In this document: piece after piece, positions 11,011 through 22,125 of the stretch
Layout of the letters: each line of letters opens with the position of its first letter
Numbering within the stretch: position 1 is the first letter of the stretch
Source: Nephrocerus scutellatus
Taxonomy: Eukaryota > Arthropoda > Insecta > Diptera > Pipunculidae
Length of the DNA: 64,000 nucleotides
Direction: 5' to 3'
Assembly: GCA_947095585.1 (NCBI GenBank)
Contig: OX352764.1
Span: 1,845,001-1,909,000, forward strand
The notes under the pieces: model-generated
What the model was told of the DNA's origin: nothing
The model's input: only the letters and a program-made list of their open reading frames with translations
Database searches by the model: none
Made by a program: the position numbers and the translations under genes

Positions 11011-12333
11011 GTATGTACTCGCACGTTTTAACACATTAGCACAGATTACTACAAGAATACTATTTCAACAAAACGTGACACATAAATTTAGTCGCTGGGT
11101 CTTTGTTTTAAAATGTTTTTTATTTTTTTTTTATTTTATTAATTTATATGTAATATCGACCACAACGTTAAAGAAGTTCCACTTCAACCACGCGTAAAGG
11201 TAACATTTTTATGATGAAAAAGTAAAGCCAAGTATGGCAGTTCGTGTTCCATTTAAGGCAAACAAAGTAACCCTAAATTCCAACCGAAAAAGCAACGCTA
11301 TTGTTCTTCTCGAATTGAATTCTATAAATTATCGCCGCAGTATCATTTTGTATTAACAGCAACAACAATAGCAATAACAACAACAACAACAAAAGCAACA
11401 ACTTGACAAAGACATCGACGTCATCAATGATACAAGCGAACAAGGCATCGTACGGTTCCCCAACGACACCGACGATGAGACGCAAATCGAATCAATTTCA
11501 GAAATCAGAGCAGAGATTAATTCTGTCTCAGCTTCTCGGAGTTCCATTGAATTCCAGCATCGTATAGAATCTTCTAACAAAATTATTCCTATCTATCATT
11601 TTGAATTATGAACGAAGTAATCTCATTTGCAGCGCATAACTGGAATCTAATGAGTTTTCGACGACGAACAGAAGCTATTTACGTGGAGAAGTGGAGGCAG
11701 GGATTCTCCTGTTTTTGTCTGGAATGAGTTGGTTGTTGGTATGTTGAGTTGCGATGTTCAACATCAAAATGAATGAGTGTGAGGAAGCAGGAATTAGCTA
11801 TTGTTGTGCAAGATGCGTGCAGATGAGTTATGCACGCATAGGACATTAGAAGCAGACACAATCGACTGCCGCTCCAGCTCCTCCTTCGCTCTTGTTATTG
11901 ATGCTGATGATGACAATATGTCTCCGACAGTAATAATGCCATCGCTATCTGCCGGACTCCATCGTGTTAATTAAAATTCGTTCTTGCCAGGATGCGTATG
12001 TTTTATGCATAAGGCTCTTCTTGATCACTTGATCCGGTGGTACTCTCTCACATGTCACAGACTCGCACAAATCCCGAAGGACGCTTGGGTAATCCTGTCG
12101 CGTTAATAAATCGTAATTAAACGACGTTTCCAGCTACAATAAAGCACCAGACGAGAGCTTTGTCGCGCTGTCACATATCCTTATAATGAATGTCAAAGGA
12201 CCTGGTACGAGGAGGAGGTAGAGAGAGAGAGATCAGCACTAAAACAGAAACAAGTTTCATTACTTAGGCGGGTGGGTGGGCGAATGTATGCTCAGCTATG
12301 TACAAACATTGTTTGCACCTTCGGATATAATTT
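11011..12333. other. No gene recognised; CAA-rich tract
   Basis: Contains a CAA/CAG-like microsatellite at about 11354-11402, which is why poly-Leu or poly-Cys frames appear on the minus strand. Otherwise no supported feature. Confidence 0.45.
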
Positions 12334-12732
12334 CTAATTAACGTCTGCCCCAAAATGAAAGTGGAGGGTTATTTTAAGTAACGCCGTACCGTAACAACGA
12401 ATGACTTTTACGAGGAACATTTCAGAAGCAGCCAATGCGTTTTTGTTGTTAACGTCAGCAGGATAAGTTACATAGTTGTGCACTGTATGAGCTGTAAATG
12501 CCAGGACATCATTTGCTACTGATACTACCTTATGTTTCTGCCATAATACCTGTGTGCGTAGTAAAAATTTAAGATACACCTGGCTGTTTATGAGGCACTG
12601 CACCATTTTAGAAGTTGTCACTGACCCGTAAAATCCCCCAACAGAATGTAACGCTTCGCAAAGCGATGGCCGCGGTAACTTGCAGAAAAGTTCTTCATTA
12701 AGCAGAAGATGTTCTCTTGGTTTGATATTCAT
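12334..12732 (-). CDS. Unrecognised 132-codon open frame
   Basis: A moderately long frame on the minus strand starting with Met-Asn-Ile-Lys-Pro. No motif, membrane span or family similarity is recognised. It lies 300 bases downstream, on the same strand, of the frame at 13034-13381. The upstream flank ends in TAG before the ATG but lacks a pyrimidine tract, so a spliced pair is not supported. Probably chance. Confidence 0.12.
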   Translation of the reverse strand: MNIKPREHLLLNEELFCKLPRPSLCEALHSVGGFYGSVTTSKMVQCLINSQVYLKFLLRTQVLWQKHKVVSVANDVLAFTAHTVHNYVTYPADVNNKNALAASEMFLVKVIRCYGTALLKITLHFHFGADVN

Positions 12733-13033
12733 CTACATGATGACTGACAATATTATTTCTTCCATAGTTGCACATCATTGTTTAACACATTTTACCACAC
12801 AGTAAAAAAATATCCTGATTACAGTCGGAGTTCTATTCGGAGTCTATTCAATTGGCGTTTTTCAGTTCGCCTTCAGTTTCCTAATTAGCAGCATTGAGCT
12901 CCTCCGTTAGCACAAGCGAGCATGTGAGTGGGCGTTCATATTTATTGCAGTCAGTGTCGTTGCTCTTCACATCAGAAGAAGAGGAATAATTAGGATCAGT
13001 GATATAGCGCGAGACATCATCCGTGAGTTGGCT

Positions 13034-13381
13034 TCACATATCTTTCCCTTCCCAACTAACTGTCGGCGCGAGGCATTCGTATTCACTTCCAATGGCTACT
13101 GTATAACGTGTGACCTGCACTGCCACCCGCGCATCCACTAAACGATACAACACTTGCTGGTCGCGCAGCACTACAATGCCAAAATGTTTGGCTGGCAATC
13201 TCTGAACTCCGCACTCGGCAGTCTTGTCTATGCAAATTTTATGTTCATCTGGAGCAATTGCAACAACGTCTGATGGTGCAGCAGCGACGGCGGCGGCGGA
13301 AGCAACGTCTACAGACATATTATGCTCCTTGCGGGGGCATAAATAAGTCCTTAATTGCATAGAAATGGTTCGTGTTGACAA
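13034..13381 (-). CDS. Unrecognised 115-codon open frame, possible exon
   Basis: The frame contains an Ala/Val-rich segment (VASAAAVAAAPSDVVAIAP) followed by a mixed, globular-looking stretch (QRLPAKHFGIVVLRDQQVL and VAVQVTRYTVAIGSEYECL). This composition and its low fraction of rare residues look more protein-like than other frames in the region. A second in-frame Met lies at residue 22. I recognise no domain and see no clear splice sites. It could be a real small exon, a retrogene piece or chance. Confidence 0.25.
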   Translation of the reverse strand: MSTRTISMQLRTYLCPRKEHNMSVDVASAAAVAAAPSDVVAIAPDEHKICIDKTAECGVQRLPAKHFGIVVLRDQQVLYRLVDARVAVQVTRYTVAIGSEYECLAPTVSWEGKDM

Positions 13382-13568
13382 CAGAAAGGCATCAAGATAT
13401 GCGAGTCACAGGGATTAGCATATAACTGTTTCGCATGCCCTGGATGCACACAACATAACCTGAAATTACAATTTCCGTCACATGTCCTGTATTTTCAGAG
13501 ACTATGTGTGTAGTAGTCAATCCGCCAATGTACAATGGAGAGCACAGTGGGCCAAGCAATGAAGTGTG

Positions 13569-14192
13569 TTTCTGTTTCTGTTTCTGTTTCTGTTTCTGTT
13601 TCTGTTTCTGTTTCTGTTTCTGTTTCTGTTTCTGTTTCTGTTTCTGTTTCTGTTTCTGTTTCTGTTTCTGTTTCTGTTTCTGTTTCTGTTTCTGTTTCTG
13701 TTTCTGTTTCTGTTTCTGTTTCTGTTTCTGTTTCTGTTTCTGTTTCTGTTTCTGTTTCTGTTTCTGTTTCTGTTTCTGTTTCTGTTTCTGTTTCTGTTTC
13801 TGTTTCTGTTTCTGTTTCTGTTTCTGTTTCTGTTTCTGTTTCTGTTTCTGTTTCTGTTTCTGTTTCTGTTTCTGTTTCTGTTTCTGTTTCTGTTTCTGTT
13901 TCTGTTTCTGTTTCTGTTTCTGTTTCTGTTTCTGTTTCTGTTTCTGTTTCTGTTTCTGTTTCTGTTTCTGTTTCTGTTTCTGTTTCTGTTTCTGTTTCTG
14001 TTTCTGTTTCTGTTTCTGTTTCTGTTTCTGTTTCTGTTTCTGTTTCTGTTTCTGTTTCTGTTTCTGTTTCTGTTTCTGTTTCTGTTTCTGTTTCTGTTTC
14101 TGTTTCTGTTTCTGTTTCTGTTTCTGTTTCTGTTTCTGTTTCTGTTTCTGTTTCTGTTTCTGTTTCTGTTTCTGTTTCTGTTTCTGTTTCTG
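13569..14192 (+). repeat. Perfect (TTTCTG)n hexanucleotide array, 104 copies
   Basis: 624 bases of uninterrupted TTTCTG without a single substitution as printed. None of its reading frames contains a stop codon, which explains the long Phe-Cys, Val-Ser, Phe-Leu and Thr-Glu frames here; none is a gene. Perfect purity over this length suggests recent expansion, and the true length may differ from the assembly. Confidence 0.98.
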
Positions 14193-14228
14193 TTTCGGTT
14201 TTGGTTTTGGTTTTGGTTTTGGTTATGG
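14193..14228 (+). repeat. Variant hexamer edge (TTTCGG, TTTTGG x4, TTATGG)
   Basis: The right edge of the array changes stepwise: one TTTCGG, then four TTTTGG, then TTATGG. The six-base register is kept throughout, so these are diverged units of the same array or an older precursor repeat that seeded it. Confidence 0.85.
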
Positions 14229-16782
14229 TTTTCATTTGATTTTTGCAGTGTTTTTGAAAGCCGGTTTCTAGCACATAATCGAATTTAATTCCTTATGTCG
14301 CAAACTTTCCTACATAATGACCCACTGTGCGGCCATTGGTTGTATTAATTTTCTTTTGTTTAATGCGGCTAAGAGGGATGGCAAGGAAACGTACACACAC
14401 ACTTTCAAACATACACATCGCAAGCATAATTTCAACACAGCAATAAATAAGGTGCAGATTGCCATCAGACGTTTCCAAGGACGAACAAGAGGCCACCAAC
14501 TGGTTCTTGGGTCACCATCGCTGCACTTAATAGTGAGTGTCGCCAAAATTGATGTCATCAGTTGGGAACTTTTTGATTTTTTCTATTCACACTGATGCTG
14601 TGGTAGGGCTGTTCTTGAGAGTGTCTTTATAAAAAGAAAGAAAATGCATACTCAGATGGTCAGGAAGAATATTCAGGTTATCTGCAACTAGTGCTTCCTT
14701 GAAAAACATGAAAAACATCAGAAGAGCAATGATTAATGTCCGCATCATTCAAGCAACGTTGCAGTGAGTAAACTGAATAAAGAGACTGCCACAGCGTTGT
14801 TGTTGCAACTTTATATGAACTACTGCGAAATTATAGATCGTCCTGTTACTTCGCATAAAGAAAACTTCCACTAAGCTGCTTACTCGCTTCCCAAATGCTA
14901 ATAACTGAGAATATTCATATGAAACAGGGTGACGCTTCTGCAATTATTCTGGTTAACATGATTGAGAGGACTATGCAGGAAGTGTCCTTGGCTACAGTTG
15001 TTTTGTATGCAAACAAAAGCAACAACAACAACGTGTTACAGTAAATGAATGGCATTTCTCAAGCTGTCTCTGGTTCGAGTAGCTGAACAAGCAGAGTCTG
15101 TGCAGCGGCGAGGACACTTTCATAAATTACACCTCGTGCACACTCAGGCGACTTAAACTCTGTGTCACAGCCGGCGCAAGTTGTTGAATAGAATGGAAGC
15201 GAGCAGCATTTAGCACTGTATGTTGTATAAAAGAATCACCTGTCGGGATTAATAGCCACCCGCCTCGAGCGAAACAGAACAGAGCACCCCTAAGAAGAAG
15301 AATGAAATGAAAAGATTGAAGGAATGAAGTTGTGTGTGAACTGAAGGGTTTCGAATGAAAAGTGCACGTTGGGTCGCTGGTTGTTATGCTGGGCTGCTAT
15401 GCGCAATATTGACGCAAATTTGCATCTTTTAAAAGTCCCCAACAATTAAGTCCTTTATGAAGTCAAGGATGCATAAGTGAAAATGCACACACACACAAAC
15501 ACACGCAGCAGCTCACTGCTGAAAGGACTTTGGCAAACACAAGTGACAAGTTGAAAGGCACATATCATGGTCCGCTGGACTGACTAACGGGCCGTCGCGG
15601 CTTTCATTAGATGATCATGTGACAAAGAAACTTCAGGCACCATCAGCACGTCCTGGTGGCAGATGCATCTCATGAGCCTGTCTCTTTTGTCCTATGGGGT
15701 TATAAAAAAAAAAACAAAAGTGAGTGCCAGAAGATGGAGGTAATAAAACAGAGCTGACGTTACCCCTTAGTCGTCCCAGTCTATTTTTCAGTACGATTAG
15801 TCTCCCCCTACCAGATTTCCCAGATTTATGCATCGGTTATTCCAGAGCTTACAACCCCCTCCATACCCACCGCCAATCCACTCTCGTAAACGAAAACAAT
15901 TCAAAGGATAACACGAACAATTTCCTTTACACAATGCTCACAGTTCAGTGCCGGTGTCATGTATCATCGCGTGACTGACTTCAGCGCCTTGTTGACTGCT
16001 CCTCACTTAGTCGGCGGAAGATTAAATTGCCTTCAGTTAACAATCACTTAAATGAACATTTGCACCTCGTGAAGCTCCTTGCCGAGCGGGCGAAATCCAC
16101 AGCACGCGGCCAATCAATCCACTATACACGATACTATCTCCTGGCAGTTGTGGAAGGTCCAATTTGCATTGTCTTTGGAATTGCACTCCTTGCTATTGGG
16201 TGGTCTCGTTGCTAAGAAGTCTTAAGCTCTATTATCTTCACAAGGACATTAAATGGAAAATAATAGTTAGACGGAAGTAAGGCTTCGGTGAAGTGATTTT
16301 TGTCCTTTTGTGGCCATATACTTTTGTAATCCAAAAAATATCAAATTGTAAATTTATTAACAATTTGCAAGTTCATTGGGAACTGATTTGGCCACCACTT
16401 GCACAAAAGTTAGTCATCATAATGTTAATTTTATTTTTCTGTAGCATGGTCATTTTTTGTTATCTAAGAAATACTCGTAAATTGGGGATGCCAATACCGG
16501 ACCGCGGTTATTGTGCCAAAAATGATGATGATACCAACTTTATCTGGTGATTACGTAACATACTGACATAAAGAGTTGAGCATGAGTCTCAAGCATCGCT
16601 GGAGATCTCCTGTATTAATATATTGATGGAGCTTCGTTCTTGATTATTTCTGGCATATTTTTTAATCTCACTTGGGATTAAGTCCAATTTAAGATCGCTG
16701 TCTAAGCTCAACTGATTGTAATTACACTGAATCAATGCAATGCTTTTATTCTTTCTCTTTCTCTCTAATACAGCTTATATGC
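14229..16782. other. No gene recognised
   Basis: A long spacer. A TATAAAAG string at 15226-15233 lacks a convincing initiator about 30 bases downstream. A 62-codon frame at 16027-16215 on the plus strand ends in a hydrophobic segment but has no other support. Confidence 0.45.
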
Positions 16783-17930
16783 CTTTTTTTTATAATATAC
16801 ACACGCTAAAGGGGTTTGCACCCTTATAATGCTTAGCACAGCGTGGGCGTTAGGAAATTAGGGAGAGAGAAAGATGAGATGTCTATGCACGCGTGTCTTA
16901 AACGACTGCAGATCATACAAAATCGGAAACATAGAATCAGGCAATTCATTCCACGTAACTATCTTGCGGTTAGTACGTCCGAAAATAGGCTTAATGGTGG
17001 ACCCGTGAGCTCGATTTGAGGAACGGGTATTACGGATGTGTTGGAGAATGGGCGGGATGTATCTGTGGAAAAAGCGATAAAACAGTGACAGGCAGGAAAC
17101 ATGCCTACGATGTTCAAGCGATTCGATTGTTTTCGCTATATGTACGTCACCAATAAGTTTTAACGCACGGTTCTGAACTCTGTCTAGTAGATGCAATGTG
17201 GTCTTGGGAGCACCTGCCCAGACAATGCAGTTGTATTCAAGCTTAGGGCAAATATATACGCCTTATAAATAGTAGCCAGATCTGAAGGAGTTAAGTACAT
17301 CTTGCACCGTTTTAGGAATCCTAAGCATCTCGCAGCATTTTTGGCGATGGCAAATATGTGGTCATTCCAACGAAGCTTGTTGTTGACGCATATACCGAGA
17401 ATTGCGAGTTTTTCAGTTTCTTCAATGCAAGATCCATTCATGGATAAAGATTGGTGGTTTAAATTACGCTTAGACGACAGAAGACAGCATTGGGATTTAG
17501 AAGCGTTAAATTCAACTCTATTATGTACTCCCCACCTTGTTATGCTGTCAAGGTCAGAATTTAACGAGCTTAACATACGTTGTTGTTCAAGTTCCACTTG
17601 CGACGAAGAGGGGCGTGCAGAAAGCGGAAGTCATATGAAAAGCTAAAAGTACTCTCATCAGTAAAGGAATTGATTGCATTAAAGGTGGTGGATAGGAGAT
17701 CATTGATGAAAATCAGAAAGAGTGTCGGAGATAAAACAGAGCCTTGAGGAACACCGGGGCGTTTATGCGGTGAACATTGGATTTGAATCCGTCCAATACG
17801 ACATGGATTGAACGGTCAGAAATGTAGTTACTAGTCCAATCGAACAGGGTGCTTGAAGTTAATACTGCGTTTTCGCTGATCAAATTAAAAGCTACTGCGA
17901 TCAATCCATCCATCCTAGCTTTATAAATAT
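16783..17930 (-). mobile_element. CR1-like non-LTR retrotransposon, 5'-truncated (copy F1)
   Basis: LINEs of this kind copy themselves by target-primed reverse transcription. Read on the minus strand from 17930, the copy shows the RT palm (PQGSVLSPTLFLIFINDLL region, with the usual YADD site replaced by a diverged FTDE), then the thumb (LDSITRWGVHNRVEFNASKS, ILGICVNNKLRWNDHI, KNAARCLGFLKRCK) and the C-terminal end (DRVQNRALKLIGDV, SLFYRFFHRYI). It ends at a short A-rich tail at 16783-16790 on the plus strand (printed as T). Frames are broken at several points near 17190 and 17600-17720. It begins in the middle of RT, typical of 5' truncation. The 3' end sequence is also found nested at 18318-18420. 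Confidence 0.88.
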
Positions 17931-17940
17931 AGTACTCTTA

Positions 17941-18735
17941 TATATATTTTCAACAATTTTCTTACATATCCGATGTATCTAAGTCAAAGGAAGTGAGTAA
18001 AGATTATTCCCGTGCCGAAAAAAAAACTCACCCATAGTAAACGATTATCGTCCAATTGGCATTTTTTCGTTTTTATCTTAAGTTTTTGAGGTAGTCTTCA
18101 GCAAACAGGTGAAAACTTAAGTCAACCAATTCATTACGCTATTTTCGCTTCAATCGGGTTTCAGGAAAGGTTTCAGCTGTATTACCATGCCATGCCAGCC
18201 ATGCTTAAAATCACCGATGACATCCGAGAGAATCTTGTCAAAGACGTAATGTCAATAATGATTCTTCTTGACTTTGCCAAGGCTTTGGACTCTGGCAACT
18301 ACGAGGTGTGCATAGACATCTCATCCTTTCCTCTCCTTGATTTCCTAACGCACACGCTGTGCTAAGCATTCTAAGGGTGCAAACCCCTTTAGCGTGTGTA
18401 CATTATAAAAATAAAAAAAAACTACGAGGTATTGATGAACAAGCTCATCCGTAATTTTAATTTTCTTTGACTGCCAATAATCTTGTTTTGAGCTATCTGA
18501 CTAATCGACTACAGGCAGTCTATTACAATTCCCAAAAGTCTACTAATAGATTTATAGACACATGGCGGACCTCAATGGTCAGTACTTAGTCCAACTTTAT
18601 TTTCACTGGTTTTTAATGACCTCCTTGCCGTAATTAAAAATTGTAGATATTACCTGATTGCAGATGATATGCAGTTGTACTTCCATTCTTCTATTGGCTT
18701 AGTAGTGAATGCGGTGGCCATTGTCAATTAGAAAC
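17941..18735 (+). mobile_element. CR1-like LINE RT fragment (copy F2), host of a nested copy
   Basis: On the plus strand the sequence gives RT fingers and palm of the same family as F1: a finger motif around KKTHP...NDYRPIGI-like residues (17995-18065), a QSGFRKGFS motif near 18150-18180, and KITDDIRENLVKDVMSIM followed by LLDFAKALDS (18205-18305). It resumes after the insertion with VLMNKLIRN. Several frameshifts and stops are present. It lies head-to-head with F1, the 5' sides facing each other across about 10 bases. Confidence 0.82.
18318..18420 (+). mobile_element. 103-bp 3'-end copy of the F family nested in F2, with target duplication
   Basis: This segment matches the complement of 16783-16887, the extreme 3' end of F1 (for example GCAAACCCCTTTAGCGTGTG), and ends in an A-rich tail. 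It is flanked by AACTACGAGGT on both sides (18307-18317 and 18420-18430; the first A of the second copy may belong to the tail). The RT reading of the host resumes exactly after the duplication. This is a clean signature of a severely 5'-truncated retrotransposition event. Confidence 0.93.
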
Positions 18736-20160
18736 TCTGATAAATTCTGAACAGCCGCGATGTGTATATGCCACAGTTACTTTCTATAATTAATGTTATA
18801 TACTGGTCTTTCAAAGAAAAAGGAGAATTTCATTAAAATTTAAGGCTTTGTGTTAGCAAATATAATTTTAAGTTCTATTGAAGTTAAAAAACAGCCTTAA
18901 TTGAAAAATAAATCAAAAGGAGGTTGGCAATTTTTCGTTGAATTTTTCTGTACTGCGTGTTGCGATAACGAGTAGTCATCCTTTACATTTCTGCAAAAAA
19001 TGATTAAGCCTTTTGACATACAGCAACAACAATAACAACAAACAACAAAAACACGTTGATTTATAAACACGATGCACACTCAATTGGACATTTTATATAC
19101 ATCGATTAATGCGGCTCTCAAGCGATTTGCGAATACTCTCCGGTCTCGGGACTTGGAACTTGGCGCTCGGTTCAGTTCAGTTCAGTTCAGTTGAGTGTGA
19201 GTGCGTTCAGATAAATACAAATATTTTTAATGTTCACATGCTCTGAAGTGCTGCAATGAAATCAACAACAAACAAACAAAGCAACAAACAAAACAAAGAA
19301 GTCGGGCGATGGGTGTGAGCGATTTGGCTAACAATGGGCACACTCCACCGAGGTCGATCATCCCATCGCGCACCCATCCAGTGTATCGTCATTCCGCTAA
19401 CAGCAATCGAGCATCATCATCAACATCAACATCAACAGCAGACAGCAGAAAACTGAATCGGGAACGGCATTGACTTTACATTCCATTGATGGCACACACA
19501 CACATTGCTTTACCGCTCCGAACCCGCGCCAACAAATGCCATGATGATATAATGGAAATTGTTATCTGCACGGAAAACAACGGCAACAACAGCAGGGAAA
19601 TCCACTTTTTCAACCCACCCCCTTCAAGCCACCCCCTCCCCTTACAATACAGATTTTTCCATTTTAAGCGAAAATGATTCCAGAGGTTTTATTGCAGAAG
19701 GACGACCGCCAACAGCGGGGTGCTGTGCAGGAGGGGGTGGTGCATGGCATTATTTTGTTAAAACTTGGTTTTTGTGCTCGTTGTTGCACCCATGGTGCTC
19801 ACATATTACATCGGCGGCGGTACCATCAATGTTTCAAGTAATGGAGCGATTTTTTTTTATTCCTTTTTCTGTATTTTAAGCTTTTAGCATATGTCTATGT
19901 GTGTGTGTGTGTGTGTGTGTGTTGCAGATTGTATGATGGTTGCTTTGTTTTTCGTGGCGCGCCGACCATTGTGAATGGGAATGAACGGCGTAAACTACCT
20001 CCTGAATAATGCAGTGTTAATTCCTTGGAGTGCAATGTAATTTTAATAAAAATACAGCCGCCTGTGGTGTGGTGATCCAGAGTTTGTTGGCCTCATTGGT
20101 CGTTCAAAATGCGGTCAAAGTGTGTTAAGTTTTTTTGTACGGTGCTGTGGGGTATAGTTT
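18736..20160. other. No gene recognised; microsatellites
   Basis: Holds a GT run at about 19899-19922, CAA-rich stretches near 19021-19050 and 19262-19300, and the initiator-like cluster listed separately. No protein domain seen. Confidence 0.45.
19171..19195 (+). promoter_or_regulatory. Cluster of initiator-like TTCAG repeats, possible fly core promoter
   Basis: TTCAG is repeated four times at 19171-19190, giving overlapping TCAGTT strings that match the arthropod initiator consensus TCAKTY, followed by GTGTGAGTGCG. The next 150 bases are A/C-rich with CAA/CAAA runs, like a fly 5' UTR. No coding exon was found downstream and no TATA box sits at -30. A simple pentanucleotide repeat is the alternative. 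Confidence 0.25.
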
Positions 20161-20193
20161 GGTAGACGAGGCCTCAAAATGAGTCTGATAAAA

Positions 20194-20410
20194 AATGCAC
20201 ATCGACAGTATCTTACCACTATAAGGATACAAGGGAAAGACCGAAAGGACATGAAATTGCTGATCCTCCATCGACAGTTATCACTAAAGGAATACAAGGA
20301 AATGCACATCGACAGTATCTTACCAATATAAGGATACAAGGGAAAGACCAAAAGGACATGAGATCGCTGCTCCTCCATAGATAGTCATATCACTGTAGGG
20401 CTGCAAGAGA
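20194..20410 (+). repeat. Tandem duplication, 107-bp unit
   Basis: AATGCACATCGACAGTATCT begins at 20194 and again at 20301, with the following bases (ATACAAGGGAAAGACC, AAAGGACATGA, CTCCAT) repeated in order. Within each unit a weaker half-repeat starting ATCGACAGT or ATAGATAGT is visible, so the 107-bp unit itself seems to have arisen from an older duplication of about 50 bp. Confidence 0.85.
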
Positions 20411-20559
20411 ATGACCAAAAGTTGCAAATTCAAAGCTTCTATTTGGAGGAATTACATTTATGTATTTATCAGACAGCGATGGCAATTAAGATTGAACGGC
20501 TTCTACTTTGCCATTAAGCCATCAGCAAGACGAAACACTTAAAATACATAGGCATTTAT

Positions 20560-20935
20560 TGGGCAGTTATGTTCAAGTGGTAGTGTGACACAAGCAGCAA
20601 AGTACTATCATAAGAGTTTGCATTTTGCAAGCAACAGACTGGAAACTTTCTTATGCATCAGTTCACAATACACAGACCAAAGATCGTGATACTATACCCA
20701 TCGAACTATCCTCCTCCTTTCGCATATCCTCAGGATAGACATCGGTTGGGCAGTTATGTTAGAGTGGTAGTGTGGGGGAGAAGCAGCGAATAACTATCAC
20801 CATCAAACTTTGCATTTTGCAAGCATCTTCCTTATTCATCAGTTCAAAATACACAGACCAAAGATCGTGATGAATATATTCCATACCGCACTAAACTATA
20901 ACCATCGAACTACCCTCCTCCTTTAGCGTTTTCTC
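20560..20935 (+). repeat. Tandem duplication, about 187-bp unit
   Basis: GGGCAGTTATGTT occurs at 20561 and 20748, followed in both by GTGGTAGTGTG, TTTGCATTTTGCAAGCA, ATACACAGACCAAAGATCGT and CATCGAACTA plus CCTCCTCCTTT. Copies differ by substitutions and by an indel near the second copy's GATGAATATATTCC, so the duplication is not recent. Confidence 0.85.
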
Positions 20936-22125
20936 ATAAAAGGGCTAACACTGAAATTGGCAACACAAAATAAGAAATTAAATCGCCTTAAAGCAGTCAG
21001 GTCACGTCCCGGATGTTCTCATCATCAGACAAGGATCTTCTCATGTTTCTTAATTAGCACTTCACTAGCGTGCGGCGCTCTCCAATGTTGTTGTATCAAT
21101 TCTCTCATGTCGGATACGCATCCTTCCGGAATCTGGAAGGCACATCAAGGCACAGCAGGGACGATGAAAGACTCGATGATGGCCCTGTTTATGGCGTTGT
21201 TGGAATTCTTGTGTCGTTTCTTAGTTCTGAAATTAAAAATTACGTGCATCTCGGAATGTTTAATTAGCATGCGTCAAACCCAGGATTGCCATCAAGGAAC
21301 TGGAAGGACACGTGCCGAGTATTAATCACTTAATTTGCATGCAACATTTTCGCTGGATTCTAAGGACGCAGCGTTTATTTTAATTGCTCCCTGAAGGAAG
21401 ATGAGGATAGTCTACTGGTATTAAATGCGGCGCTCTGTCCAACTTCAATTATGTTCTGGAAAAACTATGGTCGAAGGACATTAATATTCGTTATAGTCTT
21501 GAAATTTGGTTAACTTTTTTATTCCATCATCACCGAAGCACAACGGCACAGGATTATTAATAATTCTTATAATGTGTTTTGTTGCTTGAAGTTAAAAATT
21601 TTAAAAAAATTAAACGACTGGTCATTTTGTTTCTTTAGAAGAACAGAATTTGTGATTTCCCTATTGAACAGAATTCACCGGTGAAGGGCCTATTGTGGGG
21701 AGATGTAACTCTGGTTTTGTTCAAGTAGTTTTTTTAATTCTTACCCTCCAAATGAGAAGCTGTCGCCATTTTGCCAGTGCTTAGTCGTTCCAAGCAGAAG
21801 TTTTTTATTCAAACAGGATATACAGGATATATATAACAAATATAATTATAATAAATTGTAATAACAGATATTGTTTTCCAGCACCTATATCGTTATTAAA
21901 TAAGGAAGTTGAAGGGGATTTTATATTAAAATTAACCAAAGATAATACCTATACATTGAACTTGTGCCGAAGATTACCGCGCTGTCACAAGAGTATTGAA
22001 GGAGTCGAATATCGCCATACGAAGATAACAAACCAAGACATCTTATGCTTATGAATCTTCATCATTCGTGTGAATCAGGGCTTAGCGTTTCAGACTTACA
22101 CAAACATGGTTTAAAAGCTATAATT
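20936..22125. other. No gene recognised
   Basis: Spacer without recognisable domain or repeat. Confidence 0.45.

Noticed and set aside
13495..14288. Four long open frames of 234-259 codons (Thr-Glu, Phe-Cys, Val-Ser and Phe-Leu repeats)
   Set aside because: They are translations of the perfect TTTCTG array, whose units contain no stop in any frame. No unique domain is attached.
15226..15233. TATAAAAG as a promoter
   Set aside because: No initiator-like sequence at the right distance and no donor or coding frame behind it.
16027..16215. 62-codon frame with a C-terminal hydrophobic segment as a membrane peptide
   Set aside because: A single weak feature, with no conservation evidence and no neighbouring exon.
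20194..20410. Regular repeats that could suggest a CRISPR array
   Set aside because: Two to four long imperfect units without short identical repeats and unique spacers, in a eukaryotic sequence.
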